The notes below the pieces were generated by a model. It did no database searches and was not told where the DNA came from. It saw only the letters and a list, made by a program, of their open reading frames with translations. From an uncultured bacterium (GTDB lineage Bacteria > Bacteroidota > Bacteroidia > Bacteroidales > Bacteroidaceae): 64,000 nt of DNA. This document shows positions 17,361 to 25,875 of this stretch, in pieces. A program made the position numbers and the translations under genes. Positions within the stretch are counted from its first letter, which is position 1, and each line of letters opens with the position of its first letter. The DNA is taken from contig CAJMSQ010000001.1 in assembly GCA_905216095.1 (NCBI GenBank), positions 1 to 64,000 of the forward strand, written 5' to 3'.

Positions 17361-17434
17361 CGGACGAATAATTATCACAAATGTACACTTTTTCGGATGA
17401 ATAACCATCACAAATGTACACTTTTTCGGACGAA
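17361..17434 (-). repeat. 33-bp tandem repeat carrying duplicated -7 promoter boxes
   Basis: The unit CGGACGAATAATTATCACAA plus 13 bp recurs with period 33 at 17361 and 17394, with a partial third copy at 17427. Each full unit contains TACATTTG on the minus strand (17378-17385 and 17411-17418), a -7 match. This places two identical promoter boxes three helical turns apart in front of the DUF4143 ATPase gene. Confidence 0.75.
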
Positions 17435-17577
17435 TAATGGGTTTTATGGTTGAAATCGGCCCGAAAAGAGCCTTTCCGTACAATCTGCCATTAAAGAAAT
17501 AGGTACGTATTAGCAGGCCGCGCCCGCCCAAAATCCTGCTTTCCAATGCATACGGAAAATAAAAAACAATCTTTTCG

Positions 17578-17608
17578 TTTGTTAAGCAAAATAAATTTCC
17601 TATCTTTG
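17578..17608 (+). promoter_or_regulatory. Strong promoter of the GTPase envelope operon
   Basis: TTTG (17578-17581), a 19-bp spacer and TATCTTTG (17601-17608) are a near-perfect Bacteroidota promoter. Transcription would start near 17615, giving an unusually long leader of about 260 nt before the ATG at 17878. Confidence 0.85.
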
Positions 17609-17653
17609 TGACCGTGCATACCGCAAGGATGCACATCTTTTTATTTGCTCAAC

Positions 17654-17781
17654 TTTCCCATACGAATTGCGACCTCGATAAGGAATAACGAGCATAATCA
17701 AAAACCAAGGAACTGCGCCTTCACACGGCGCAGGCTTCTCCATTTGGTTTTTGAAGGCCGTCGCAAGCCTTGTATGGGAAA
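17654..17781 (+). ncRNA. Multi-stem structured leader RNA upstream of the GTPase operon
   Basis: Four nested perfect helices can be read. P1 is TTTCCCATAC (17654-17663) with GTATGGGAAA (17772-17781). P2 is TTGCGAC (17667-17673) with GTCGCAA (17760-17766). P4 is CAAAAACCAA (17699-17708) with TTGGTTTTTG (17744-17753). P5 is CTGCGCC (17713-17719) with GGCGCAG (17727-17733). A weak side hairpin CTCG/CGAG lies at 17674-17692. The layout resembles a cis-acting structured RNA with a branched core. I do not recognise the family. It could also be processed as a stand-alone RNA. Confidence 0.7.
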
Positions 17782-17803
17782 ATGGCAGGCCTGCGCCGTT
17801 TTT
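17727..17803 (+). terminator. Possible attenuator alternative to helix P5
   Basis: GGCGCAGG (17727-17734), which forms P5 in the leader, is also complementary to CCTGCGCC (17790-17797). The latter is followed by GTTTTT (17798-17803). The second pairing would disrupt P5 and place a GC-rich stem before a T tract. A 10-bp palindrome GCAGGCCTGC (17785-17794) overlaps it. The T tract is short and the loop long, so this is tentative. Confidence 0.4.
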
Positions 17804-17877
17804 CGTGTCCGTGCGGGAACGGCGGCGGGTGGCCGAGGAGAGGGAACACTTATTAATAATTAAAAGCAAATAAAAAG

Positions 17878-18969
17878 ATGCGTAATTTAAATTTTTCAAA
17901 ACTTTTCTGCATATTGGCTTTCATCGGCCTTGCAGGATTCAGTTGTTTTTGGACTGCCGAATCACTTTACATTTGGCAGCCGTCCATCACTCTTGTCGGT
18001 GCATGGCTGATAGCCGTCGTATTCTATGTAGTAGCATCGCTATGCTTTTCGCGATTCATAAAGGGATTTGAGAAATATGGAGATTTTGGACAAGGGTTGT
18101 TTGCGAGCCGCGGTGGGCATCTGTTTTTCGGATTGACGGGACTGCTTATATTTTGGCTGATGGTAAGTCTGCCGACCAATACCCATACGTTGCTGTACCG
18201 TGCATCAATCAAAGAAATCATAAAATCAGACCTGACCCGTACACAGGGATATTTGCAGGGACTGAAAGACAACAACGTGGAGATTAAGAAAATTGAAAAC
18301 AAGTATAGGAGCAAGAAAGATGCCGTAGATGCCATAATACTCAGGCTTATTGCGGAGATTGACAATCCGAGCGCAGTGGGCATAGGACACAGATTTGAAA
18401 CAATTTTGGTTGAGCTTGACCGTACTTTGTTTGAGGGAGACAAAGGTGACAAGAAGATTCAACGGGTTGCCCAAGTCGGTATCACACGTACACAATGGCT
18501 GACAGCCATAAACTATTACCAATCACAGGCATACGAACAGTTGAAACTTTACCGTGCAAAATGCGACAAGGAAATAGAAGAGATTAAACGCACAATGGGC
18601 TCGGATGAGCTTAAAGGTTTGATAGACAACTGCAAGATTGCTTTGGCAGACATAAACAAAATGGACGGGATTGACAATGAAATCATAAAGGCAGCGACGG
18701 ATGACTTGGCTAATGGTTATTCTTACATAAAAGCGAACTCGCAATATATCGTGTTCAAGGATAAAGACAAAACCCGCTATACCCGTGATGGAGCAATGCC
18801 CGAGGCGAAAGAGATGCTGAGTGTTCCTGATGTATGGAAAGACTTTATAACGACGGACAAATACAGTGGTCATGGGTTTATCTGGTGGGTATTCATAGCC
18901 CTTTTGGTAGACCTTGCCGGTTTTGTGTTCTTTAATCTTGCATTCAAAAAAAGTAACAACACCTTTTAA
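17878..18969 (+). CDS. Four-helix membrane protein, first gene of the GTPase operon
   Basis: A 363-residue protein I do not recognise. Three hydrophobic helices lie near the N-terminus (about residues 9-27, 37-57, 82-99) and one near the C-terminus (about 337-357). The segment between (about 105-335) is charged, helical and probably outside the cytoplasmic membrane; it has coiled-coil-like stretches such as IEEIKRTMGSDELKG. It opens the operon after the structured leader and is followed 11 bp later by the GTPase-like gene. It is a candidate envelope anchor or sensor. AT-rich composition fits the rest of the operon. Confidence 0.8.
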   Translation: MRNLNFSKLFCILAFIGLAGFSCFWTAESLYIWQPSITLVGAWLIAVVFYVVASLCFSRFIKGFEKYGDFGQGLFASRGGHLFFGLTGLLIFWLMVSLPTNTHTLLYRASIKEIIKSDLTRTQGYLQGLKDNNVEIKKIENKYRSKKDAVDAIILRLIAEIDNPSAVGIGHRFETILVELDRTLFEGDKGDKKIQRVAQVGITRTQWLTAINYYQSQAYEQLKLYRAKCDKEIEEIKRTMGSDELKGLIDNCKIALADINKMDGIDNEIIKAATDDLANGYSYIKANSQYIVFKDKDKTRYTRDGAMPEAKEMLSVPDVWKDFITTDKYSGHGFIWWVFIALLVDLAGFVFFNLAFKKSNNTF

Positions 18970-18980
18970 TATTAAACAAC

Positions 18981-19880
18981 ATGCCTAATTTTGACAACCT
19001 GATTAATAACGATGTTAATAATCAAAACGGAAGCGACCAGAGACATTCTTCAAATGATGTGATGCATGAGACTTATACAGACGAAGAGTTGCGCGATGTA
19101 AACAACATCACAGTGACCATTCCTGACACACAGACCCCAATCGTTGTATTCTTCGGTTCTCCTGCTTCAGGCAAGACATTAGCTTTATTGCGCATGATTC
19201 GGTATTTGGAGCAGAACAACCATCAGGTTGTTCCCGAAGCCGTGTTCCGTCCACAAACGGATAAGCACTATACAAAAATGTGTTCAGGGCTGAAAGATAT
19301 GGCTTATAGCCAATACGCTCCAGGTGGTAATGATATAATAAGTTTCATGCTCGTCAAGGTGATAGACCAACAGAGCAACAGAACGCTTTGCCAGATACTT
19401 GAAGCACCGGGAGAGCATTATTTTGACGGACGGGCGGAACTCAGTTTTCCAACGTATATCAATGCCATACGCACTTCTCCGAACAGAAAAGTATGGGTTT
19501 TCTTTGTGGAGCAGGATTGGGGCGGCGACCAGAATGTCCGCAATCTTTATGCACAGAAGATTTGCAGTATGCAAGGTCTGATTTCTTCACGTGACAAAGT
19601 TGTTTTCCTGTTTAACAAGTCCGACATGCACCGTCGTGATCAATACAAGAAAAACGGAGAGCCAAACAAACAAGTATTTTTCACGAACATACGGCAACAA
19701 TACCCCGGTATATTTACAAAATATCAAAACACAGGAATAGCCAAATACTTGTATGGAGAATACAACTTTAAAACCGTATGCTTTTCATCAGGAGTGTTCA
19801 ACCGCACGAATGACGGCCGTGAAGTATGGACTCTGGAAAGCGACAGATATTGCCAGGAACTTTGGGATGCCATCAGATAA
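18981..19880 (+). CDS. GTPase-like P-loop protein
   Basis: A 299-residue cytoplasmic protein. Walker A is FFGSPASGKTLALLRM (about residues 57-72). A Walker B/G3-like strand ends in ILEAPGEHYFDG (139-150), where the usual DxxG becomes EAPGE. The guanine-specificity motif is VVFLFNKSD (207-215). This set fits TRAFAC-type or 'double-GTPase'-like NTPases of bacterial conflict and signalling loci, but I cannot fix the subfamily. The first 45 residues are polar and probably disordered. It lies between genes for membrane proteins, which suggests it switches their cytoplasmic domains. Confidence 0.82.
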   Translation: MPNFDNLINNDVNNQNGSDQRHSSNDVMHETYTDEELRDVNNITVTIPDTQTPIVVFFGSPASGKTLALLRMIRYLEQNNHQVVPEAVFRPQTDKHYTKMCSGLKDMAYSQYAPGGNDIISFMLVKVIDQQSNRTLCQILEAPGEHYFDGRAELSFPTYINAIRTSPNRKVWVFFVEQDWGGDQNVRNLYAQKICSMQGLISSRDKVVFLFNKSDMHRRDQYKKNGEPNKQVFFTNIRQQYPGIFTKYQNTGIAKYLYGEYNFKTVCFSSGVFNRTNDGREVWTLESDRYCQELWDAIR

Positions 19881-19896
19881 TTAATTGCATAACTTC

Positions 19897-21915
19897 ATGA
19901 TAAAAACATATATTTACGGTATCCCAAATGGTTTCGACTTCTACGAGAAGGATGCAGAATTCTATGAGTATTTCAAAGGGTTCTACATCGCTTCCCGCAG
20001 GGGGCGGAGGCTTTTGGTAAACCGCCGGGACAATGGAGATACGGTTTATAGCTACCTCCATTATGGGATGAAAGAGATTGAACGCCAACCATTACACTCG
20101 TTCTTTGGAATGTCGATAGTGCTTGAGGACAATCAGTTTTGCCCTAACTTCAAGGTTCTGTTGGAATGGTTTGATTATATCTTTGAGAGGTTGGTTAATG
20201 AACGTCATATAATAAATAAAGATGCGAATGGCATTTTTCATTATGTGATACGCAGATTTGATGAAAACGCAACAGATGTAGAATGGCTGAAAACTAATCT
20301 CCCCAATATTCTCACGCAGTCAGGCCAAACCCAACTGTCGAGATATGACGAGACCTTTCTTGACGGAAGGACAGGTCAAGTTGTCAGTTTCAACCACTCA
20401 GTGAGTGAAGACAGATTATTGTCTACATTCAAGAAATATCGCTGGATTTCCATATCTTCCGATATTACAGATAATGTGGAAGAAGACAAGAGAGATTTGG
20501 GAATCGCCGACTGTACGGAAACCATTGAATTGGACTTTGGCGAATTGAACGAAAAGCTCAACGAGCTGAATCAGCAACTATTGCCGATTGCCGTGGACGT
20601 AAGTAAAGGGAATGCGGATGATTTATCACGTATGAGCAAAGAGGTTGAGGACATAAGCATCAGTATTACAAATTATTTTCCGTCCATCACAGATAAAGAT
20701 GAATCAAAGGGATTCAGGGAGTTAAACAATAAATTTGATTCCTTGAAAAGCAATATAGCGAAGTTATTGGAAAAGTTCCCGTCTGGAAGTGTCTCTCCCC
20801 ATCCGGATACACAATACTGTTTTTCGTGTAAACAGTATAAACCTTTGTCTAGCTTCCATTCTGCGAATGCGACAAAGTGTGTTGAATGTGAAAAAAAGAC
20901 AAAGCTGGTAAGCCAAAACAAAAAATGCAGAAAATGTGGGAAAGAGAAATCCATGGATGAATTTAAGTCCGGAACTGATGTATGCAAAGATTGTAGCACA
21001 TCCCAGCAACAAAACTCATTTACCGGAATCGGAAAGTATGTAACATCGAGGAATGTTATAGGTTTATTATCTTTATTTGCCTTAATTATCTGCTATTCTG
21101 TGGTCATTCCCCAAAGATGCTCCGAGGAGAATCATATTGCGAATAGGCAAACTGGCGAGGCCGTAGATTCTATTGGTAATGGAGATAAAGGAATTGTAGT
21201 CCGCAACGAACTTGACGGATTTATCAACAATATGGATTTCAATGGTTTATATGACTATATAGCAGACAAAGAAGACGCACAAGATTATAAGGTTTATATT
21301 AAAGGCTCTGTCTTTCAGTATTTGTGGAAGATCATAGATACCCTTTCTTCATCTCCGGATGGTGTACAAGATGATATCAAAACTTTTTTCATTAAGAATA
21401 AGGACCTTTTAGATTTCATTGGTTTTGATGATAAGGACAAAAGCAAATGGGAAGAAATAGCAAATGACTATAAAGTACTTTGCGGCATTCTCGCCCAAGA
21501 AAGTGTAACAGAGGCCGATTTGCAAAAAGGAAGAGGTATCTTAGACAGACATACGGATGTGTTCGATCGAGAGTGGCGCACAACATTGGAAGGTAAGCCC
21601 AAGGCCGCCCCTGCTCCTGCACCTGCACCTAATACAAGCGACAATAAAAAAGATGCCACCTTTGTATTGACATATACGAAAGCAAGTGACGGGAAGCCAA
21701 CGACAGTAAATATAAATAAAACTAAAGGTGTTGAAGCAAAGTTGGGAACAACTGTCACCATAAAGTGTAATGATAATGATGGAAAAATCCAAGAGAATGG
21801 CAGAAACGCTCTTACTTTGTTATTGAATGAAGAAAAGGCTTATACAGTCAAGTGCAGGAATGGCATAATTATTACAGTGACAGCCAAAAAGGAGAAAGGA
21901 AGGTTTAATGAATAA
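19897..21915 (+). CDS. Trans-membrane protein with GTPase-partner N-domain and zinc ribbons
   Basis: A 672-residue protein counted from ATG 19897 (a TTG at 19885 is less likely). Residues 1-150 (IKTYIYGIPNGFDFY start) are homologous to the N-terminus of the protein at 23090. A helical segment follows. Residues about 303-370 carry paired zinc-ribbon knuckles: CFSCKQYKPLSSF, CVECEKK, CRKCGKEKSMDEF and CKDC. One transmembrane helix is at about 381-402 (NVIGLLSLFALIICYSVVIP). The last 250 residues should be periplasmic, with an APAPAPAP linker and a small beta domain. I recognise no named family. It is a likely effector or receptor of the preceding GTPase. Confidence 0.8.
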   Translation: MIKTYIYGIPNGFDFYEKDAEFYEYFKGFYIASRRGRRLLVNRRDNGDTVYSYLHYGMKEIERQPLHSFFGMSIVLEDNQFCPNFKVLLEWFDYIFERLVNERHIINKDANGIFHYVIRRFDENATDVEWLKTNLPNILTQSGQTQLSRYDETFLDGRTGQVVSFNHSVSEDRLLSTFKKYRWISISSDITDNVEEDKRDLGIADCTETIELDFGELNEKLNELNQQLLPIAVDVSKGNADDLSRMSKEVEDISISITNYFPSITDKDESKGFRELNNKFDSLKSNIAKLLEKFPSGSVSPHPDTQYCFSCKQYKPLSSFHSANATKCVECEKKTKLVSQNKKCRKCGKEKSMDEFKSGTDVCKDCSTSQQQNSFTGIGKYVTSRNVIGLLSLFALIICYSVVIPQRCSEENHIANRQTGEAVDSIGNGDKGIVVRNELDGFINNMDFNGLYDYIADKEDAQDYKVYIKGSVFQYLWKIIDTLSSSPDGVQDDIKTFFIKNKDLLDFIGFDDKDKSKWEEIANDYKVLCGILAQESVTEADLQKGRGILDRHTDVFDREWRTTLEGKPKAAPAPAPAPNTSDNKKDATFVLTYTKASDGKPTTVNINKTKGVEAKLGTTVTIKCNDNDGKIQENGRNALTLLLNEEKAYTVKCRNGIIITVTAKKEKGRFNE

Positions 21916-22528
21916 GAAAATGAAAACATACATAATGATTGCGATGATGCTATCAGGCATTGGCAGAATATCTGCACAAGACAACGTATTGAGTTTACAG
22001 GGAATAAAAGAACGTATCGCCCATCGTGACTCCATAATGAAAGAATGCAAAAAGAGTGCTTTTATTGATTCTTTAGTCAGTCAAGTGAAAGATTATAATC
22101 TGCTGTCGGAATTGCAGTCAGAAGAGATCAATAATTATTCCACAGAGAATAAGATTCTTCGTGACCAGCTACATCGTTTCATGGTTCTGACATCAAATGA
22201 CACCATAGTCTTTTCCCAAGAGACAAAAGGTATGGATAACATTCCGAGTTGTTTGCAGGAACGTGCGGAATTGGTACGTTGCATTGCGGAATTGAAGATG
22301 ATGATTGAACGAGTAGAAAACAATGCGAAAGGCTTGGAGCAACAACTTGGTAATTCTCCGGTTGCCTATGCTGCAATACGAGAGCAGATAGAGCCGGAAC
22401 TGGATAAGATACAGAAGATGATTCATCGAATCAAGGAAATGAACTTATCATCTCTCTCAGAGGAACAACAGAGGTATTTTCGTCCCGGATTAACAGACCG
22501 ATATAATAGTTTTGAAAAATATTTTTAA
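21908..22528 (+). CDS. Exported coiled-coil protein
   Basis: A 206-residue protein with a signal peptide (MKTYIMIAMMLSGIGRISAQ) and mainly helical mature part with heptad-like segments (KDYNLLSELQSEEINNYSTE; LKMMIERVENNAKGLEQQL). It is probably periplasmic. The start overlaps the previous stop by 8 bp, indicating translational coupling. The next gene starts 2 bp after its stop. No family is recognised. Periplasmic coiled-coil partners fit a complex spanning the inner membrane. Confidence 0.75.
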   Translation: MNKKMKTYIMIAMMLSGIGRISAQDNVLSLQGIKERIAHRDSIMKECKKSAFIDSLVSQVKDYNLLSELQSEEINNYSTENKILRDQLHRFMVLTSNDTIVFSQETKGMDNIPSCLQERAELVRCIAELKMMIERVENNAKGLEQQLGNSPVAYAAIREQIEPELDKIQKMIHRIKEMNLSSLSEEQQRYFRPGLTDRYNSFEKYF

Positions 22529-22530
22529 TT

Positions 22531-23085
22531 ATGAAAAGAATAGTATTTGTTATGGCAAGCATTGCCATATTAGTATGCAGCTCATGCGGTGGAGGTCAGA
22601 AACCTTCGCCAAGAAAAGCTGTTTGGGGTGAGGAAGTTGATACTGCATCTGCAGTGAAGAAAGTGACATTGAGTGGAAAAACCGTATTGGTTCCATTCAA
22701 AAGGTCTGAGAATGGATTGGCAGAAGTACAGATTTCTCTTAACGGAACTCCTTTCAATATGTGGTGGGATACAGGAGCATCCCTTACAAGTATATCCTCT
22801 CTCGAATTTGTCAAACTGATGAAAGAAGGCAAGGTTAATGAAGAAGACAAAATCGGTTCTGTGAAAGCATCATACGCTGACGGCTCTTCTGGCGTAGAGG
22901 ATGTTTATCAAATAAAAGAAATATTCATTCAAGGAAAAGATAACGAGTACCTTATTTTGAATGATGTTGCCGTTTCTGTTTCTGAAAATATCGGTGCTCC
23001 TCTTCTTATCGGGCAGAATGTTATCAGCAACTTACCAAAGCACAAGTTCAATGATGAAGCCGAGGTTATAGAATTTGATAAATAG
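22531..23085 (+). CDS. Retropepsin-like aspartic protease lipoprotein
   Basis: A 184-residue protein with a hydrophobic N-terminus ending in a lipoprotein-like SSCGGG, so likely membrane-anchored on the periplasmic side. The retropepsin active-site loop is MWWDTGASLTSIS (Asp at residue 80), followed by the flap-like VKASYADGSSGVEDVYQI and the family's PLLIGQNVISNLPKHKF. Single-domain members act as homodimers, each monomer giving one Asp. It sits between genes for the two paralogous membrane proteins, which makes a regulated-proteolysis step in a signalling pathway plausible. The substrate is unknown. Confidence 0.88.
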   Translation: MKRIVFVMASIAILVCSSCGGGQKPSPRKAVWGEEVDTASAVKKVTLSGKTVLVPFKRSENGLAEVQISLNGTPFNMWWDTGASLTSISSLEFVKLMKEGKVNEEDKIGSVKASYADGSSGVEDVYQIKEIFIQGKDNEYLILNDVAVSVSENIGAPLLIGQNVISNLPKHKFNDEAEVIEFDK

Positions 23086-23089
23086 AGGC

Positions 23090-24271
23090 ATGAATTTCAA
23101 CTTCTATATAATAGGTACCCCGGAAGGGCGGTATAGTCAATATCCCGAAGACTATACCGCTCCGACACTTGCAGGTCTTCAAGAAAACATGATTGGTGCC
23201 AGACTGGTCATATACAGAGATATGGACTTGATGCATTATGTATATACAGAACGGCTCAACAAAAACAATTTTATTGGTTTCTGCCTGATATTCAACAAAG
23301 CACGGATAACTAAACCGAGAGAATTAATAAAACTGTTTCGGTTTATTATAGAGAAACGTTTGGTTGAGTCTGGTAATATCATTAAATACACGGAAGATGG
23401 TGACTTAAAATTTAATGTCAAGAGTCTAAACAAGTGTATTGACGAATATGACAGACTCAATGGATACATAAATTCTGAGCTTGAAAACAATCTGTATAAA
23501 TATGGTATAGGACCATTGACAACTATTTACAATGGAGTGAAATCAACATACGAGACAGACAATAATGCTTCAGACGGCCAGATTGTATCTTTGACAGATA
23601 GTCATAATAAGGTTGTTGTGAATGAAGACAACGGTATTGAGCATGGGTATATACCGCAAATAATAGCCTCACTTCGGGATGAATGTAGAAAAAGAAGCGC
23701 AGAGATAGAAGGGCTAAAAGAAAGAAATATCCAACTTCACAGGCAAAAGAAACAGTACCGTTACGTCCTTGTATTGATGCTAATGATACTGGGATGCGGT
23801 GCAGGCCTGTTCTTTCTAAATGACAACTTAAAGAATACAAAAGCAAATTTGGAACAGGCAAACCAGACTATCAGTAACAAGGATAATATCATAGTCAGCC
23901 TCAATAATAAGGTCAGCAGCCTGAAAAGCAGTTTGAGCAGTGAAAAAGAAATGCGGGAAAAGGCCGAAAATGATTTTGTTTCATTCAAGAGCTTGCTGAA
24001 CGGCATACAGCCGTTCATCGTAAAGAAGACCTCTTTTGCATTCGATACAGGCTGGCTTTCTTTTGATTACTATGGTTTGAGGGAAGAGACAATAGATTTA
24101 CAGGTAAAGGCTTTCAGCGGGAACGAATCCTACAGTAATTCAAAAAGTATGGATGTGAAGAAAGGATACAACAGTTTTTCCATCTATCTCAGTGACAACC
24201 TGAACCGTTCTACATGGTATTCTTTCGAATTGTTGGTAGACAAAAAGATTGTCGGCGGGGACAGGCATTGA
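23090..24271 (+). CDS. Second trans-membrane protein with the shared N-domain
   Basis: A 393-residue protein counted from ATG 23090, four bases after the protease stop and preceded by AGAGG. Residues 1-150 (FNFYIIGTPEGRYSQYPEDY start, then FIGFCLIFNKARITKP) are homologous to the N-domain of the protein at 19897. A transmembrane helix follows at about 222-245 (VLVLMLMILGCGAGLFF). The periplasmic part starts with a coiled coil and ends in a beta-rich domain (AFDTGWLSFDYYGLREETID). The two proteins share input domains but have different outputs. No named family is recognised. Confidence 0.8.
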   Translation: MNFNFYIIGTPEGRYSQYPEDYTAPTLAGLQENMIGARLVIYRDMDLMHYVYTERLNKNNFIGFCLIFNKARITKPRELIKLFRFIIEKRLVESGNIIKYTEDGDLKFNVKSLNKCIDEYDRLNGYINSELENNLYKYGIGPLTTIYNGVKSTYETDNNASDGQIVSLTDSHNKVVVNEDNGIEHGYIPQIIASLRDECRKRSAEIEGLKERNIQLHRQKKQYRYVLVLMLMILGCGAGLFFLNDNLKNTKANLEQANQTISNKDNIIVSLNNKVSSLKSSLSSEKEMREKAENDFVSFKSLLNGIQPFIVKKTSFAFDTGWLSFDYYGLREETIDLQVKAFSGNESYSNSKSMDVKKGYNSFSIYLSDNLNRSTWYSFELLVDKKIVGGDRH

Positions 24272-24350
24272 AGCTGGCTTGAGTATAATTTTAGCAGTGG
24301 GTTAAAAAACAATAGAAGTTGTGCTCGACACGTATTAAGGGTATGAAGTA

Positions 24351-24872
24351 ATGAAAAGAGTATTTCTTATAGTTTGTTGCGTGATGACTGTTTTGTGCAG
24401 CAGTCATGCGCAGCATTTAGAGTTTATGGGCATTTCCATTGATGGCAGTATCGAAGCTTTTGATGCGAAGTTGAAAGCAAAAGGATTTATAAATAGTAAA
24501 GACTTCGTAAATACAAAAAACGAAAAGTGGTATGATGGCAGATTTGCTGGAGATGATGTCGTGTTGAATGTTCGTAGGACAAGGACAAATTTAGTTTATG
24601 CCACAACTGTTGTTCAATATTTTGAAGCATTGGATGATGTGAAAGCGCAGTGGGAATACTATGTTTCTGTCATAGAGGATAAATACAAAGACAGAATAGT
24701 CAATAAAAAGATAGAAAGTACCGACAACATTCGTTATGAAATGGAGTTGGGGGATATTGTTGTTGATTATAGAAAGTCAGATTATAAAGATTATAAATAC
24801 CATCTTCTTCTTATGTATTTTGACAGAAAAAACACCGTTATAAATAAAAAAATGAATGAAGAGGATATTTAG
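24351..24872 (+). CDS. Exported small protein at the end of the GTPase operon
   Basis: A 173-residue protein with a signal peptide cleaved near SSHAQ. The mature part begins HLEFMGISIDGSIEAFDAKL and is predicted alpha/beta. Similar small exported proteins of unknown function occur in Bacteroides relatives. It starts 80 bp after the previous gene and may be a separate transcript. Its composition is AT-rich, like the operon before it. Confidence 0.7.
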   Translation: MKRVFLIVCCVMTVLCSSHAQHLEFMGISIDGSIEAFDAKLKAKGFINSKDFVNTKNEKWYDGRFAGDDVVLNVRRTRTNLVYATTVVQYFEALDDVKAQWEYYVSVIEDKYKDRIVNKKIESTDNIRYEMELGDIVVDYRKSDYKDYKYHLLLMYFDRKNTVINKKMNEEDI

Positions 24873-24938
24873 TCTGCAAAAATAATTTATAAACTATGGT
24901 AGTGTAAGTTGGTCCGTGCATTTTGTTCTAACCATTTC

Positions 24939-25195
24939 TCATTTCAGCAACTTCCTGTCGCCGCTTTTGTCGTCTTCCAGCACACTCATCTGCTGGATGG
25001 CAATGCGGTTCAGCCTGATGGCGTCGGTATGTATGCGGTAGTTTATCTTCGACAGTTCGCGTTTGGCCGGCCAGCCAAGCTGAGCCTGCTCTTCGGCTTT
25101 CAGGTGCTGGAATTCATGTATCAGATACACATTAAACTCGGGGCTTATCCACATGGCAAACTCAAAAGCGATGTGTATCCTCCGCCCTTTCCGTT
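24939..25195 (-). pseudogene. Truncated KilA-N domain gene
   Basis: The minus strand encodes IAFEFAMWISPEFNVYLIHE followed by FQHLKAEEQAQLGWPAKREL and RIHTDAIRLNRIAIQQMSVL, the hallmark of KilA-N domain proteins. The N-terminal half is absent. Upstream, GKGGGY is in another frame, which suggests a small indel at about 25172. A second scrap of the same gene type lies at 15957. KilA-N proteins are common on phages and mobile islands. Confidence 0.8.
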
Positions 25196-25224
25196 CGCCA
25201 CAAGTCGCGTCCGGCGCGGCGGAG

Positions 25225-25875
25225 TTACCGGGAATCCGCTATGCCGATGGCCAGTCCGTTGAAGAACCGGCCCTCCGGATGCCCTTTGGTTTGCGGCAAC
25301 AGCTCCTCCAGGCTTCCAGGGCCGTACATGCCGCCTTGGAATTCGGCCGGCGCGGGGTCATACAGGTAATACCCCTCGTCGCTTCTTTTCAATGACACCC
25401 AGTGCCTGCATCTGGTCAGTGCCAGCAGATAGCGGAAGCGGGAGACTTCGTGCAGCAGCGCGGCGTATCCTTTGACCTGGCGCAGGTGGCCTTTCATGCG
25501 GAGGCTGTCTTCACCGAATACCTCCGGCCCGAATATTCCGGCCTCACGGTCCGAGCAGAATACCTTTACGTCCCATCCCAGCGACAGGCAATAGGCCACG
25601 ATGCCTGACGGCAGTATCATGCAGGTGCCGTTGAAGACGTTGGCCGGTGACCGCACGAACCGGACGCTTGCTTCCCTCTCCGTGTGGCCGGACAGGAGTT
25701 CCGCCTGACAGGCACGTAGCCTGTCGTATATGCGCTCTCCCAAGGGCTGCGTTCCGCCATGTTCCGCCTCATCCCGCCGCAGGCGGAATATTTCCGCACA
25801 GACGGGTGCGAGCGCGTAGCCGGAACACCGGTTGTTGCCGTAGCCCTGGTCGGCCGTGAAGGTCCGGAATATCAT
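25225..25875 (-). CDS. Candidate papain-like cysteine peptidase
   Basis: A 216-residue protein of unknown family. The pattern fits a papain-like fold: DQGYGNNRCSGYALAP puts a Cys (17) at the start of a helix after a Gln/Gly stretch, CRHWVSLKRSD gives a His (158) on a strand, and YYLYDPAP gives an Asp (173) on the next. No signal peptide is visible. It overlaps the upstream lipoprotein gene by 4 bp and is last in an operon with a muramidase. A role as a delivered or lysis-associated enzyme is inferred only. Cys/His/Asp identities are from pattern reading. Confidence 0.6.
   Translation of the reverse strand: MIFRTFTADQGYGNNRCSGYALAPVCAEIFRLRRDEAEHGGTQPLGERIYDRLRACQAELLSGHTEREASVRFVRSPANVFNGTCMILPSGIVAYCLSLGWDVKVFCSDREAGIFGPEVFGEDSLRMKGHLRQVKGYAALLHEVSRFRYLLALTRCRHWVSLKRSDEGYYLYDPAPAEFQGGMYGPGSLEELLPQTKGHPEGRFFNGLAIGIADSR

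Noticed and set aside
17316..17636. A 106-residue minus-strand frame with repeated PKKCTFV
   Set aside because: The repeat peptide only reflects the 33-bp promoter repeats. The frame overlaps the start of the ATPase gene.
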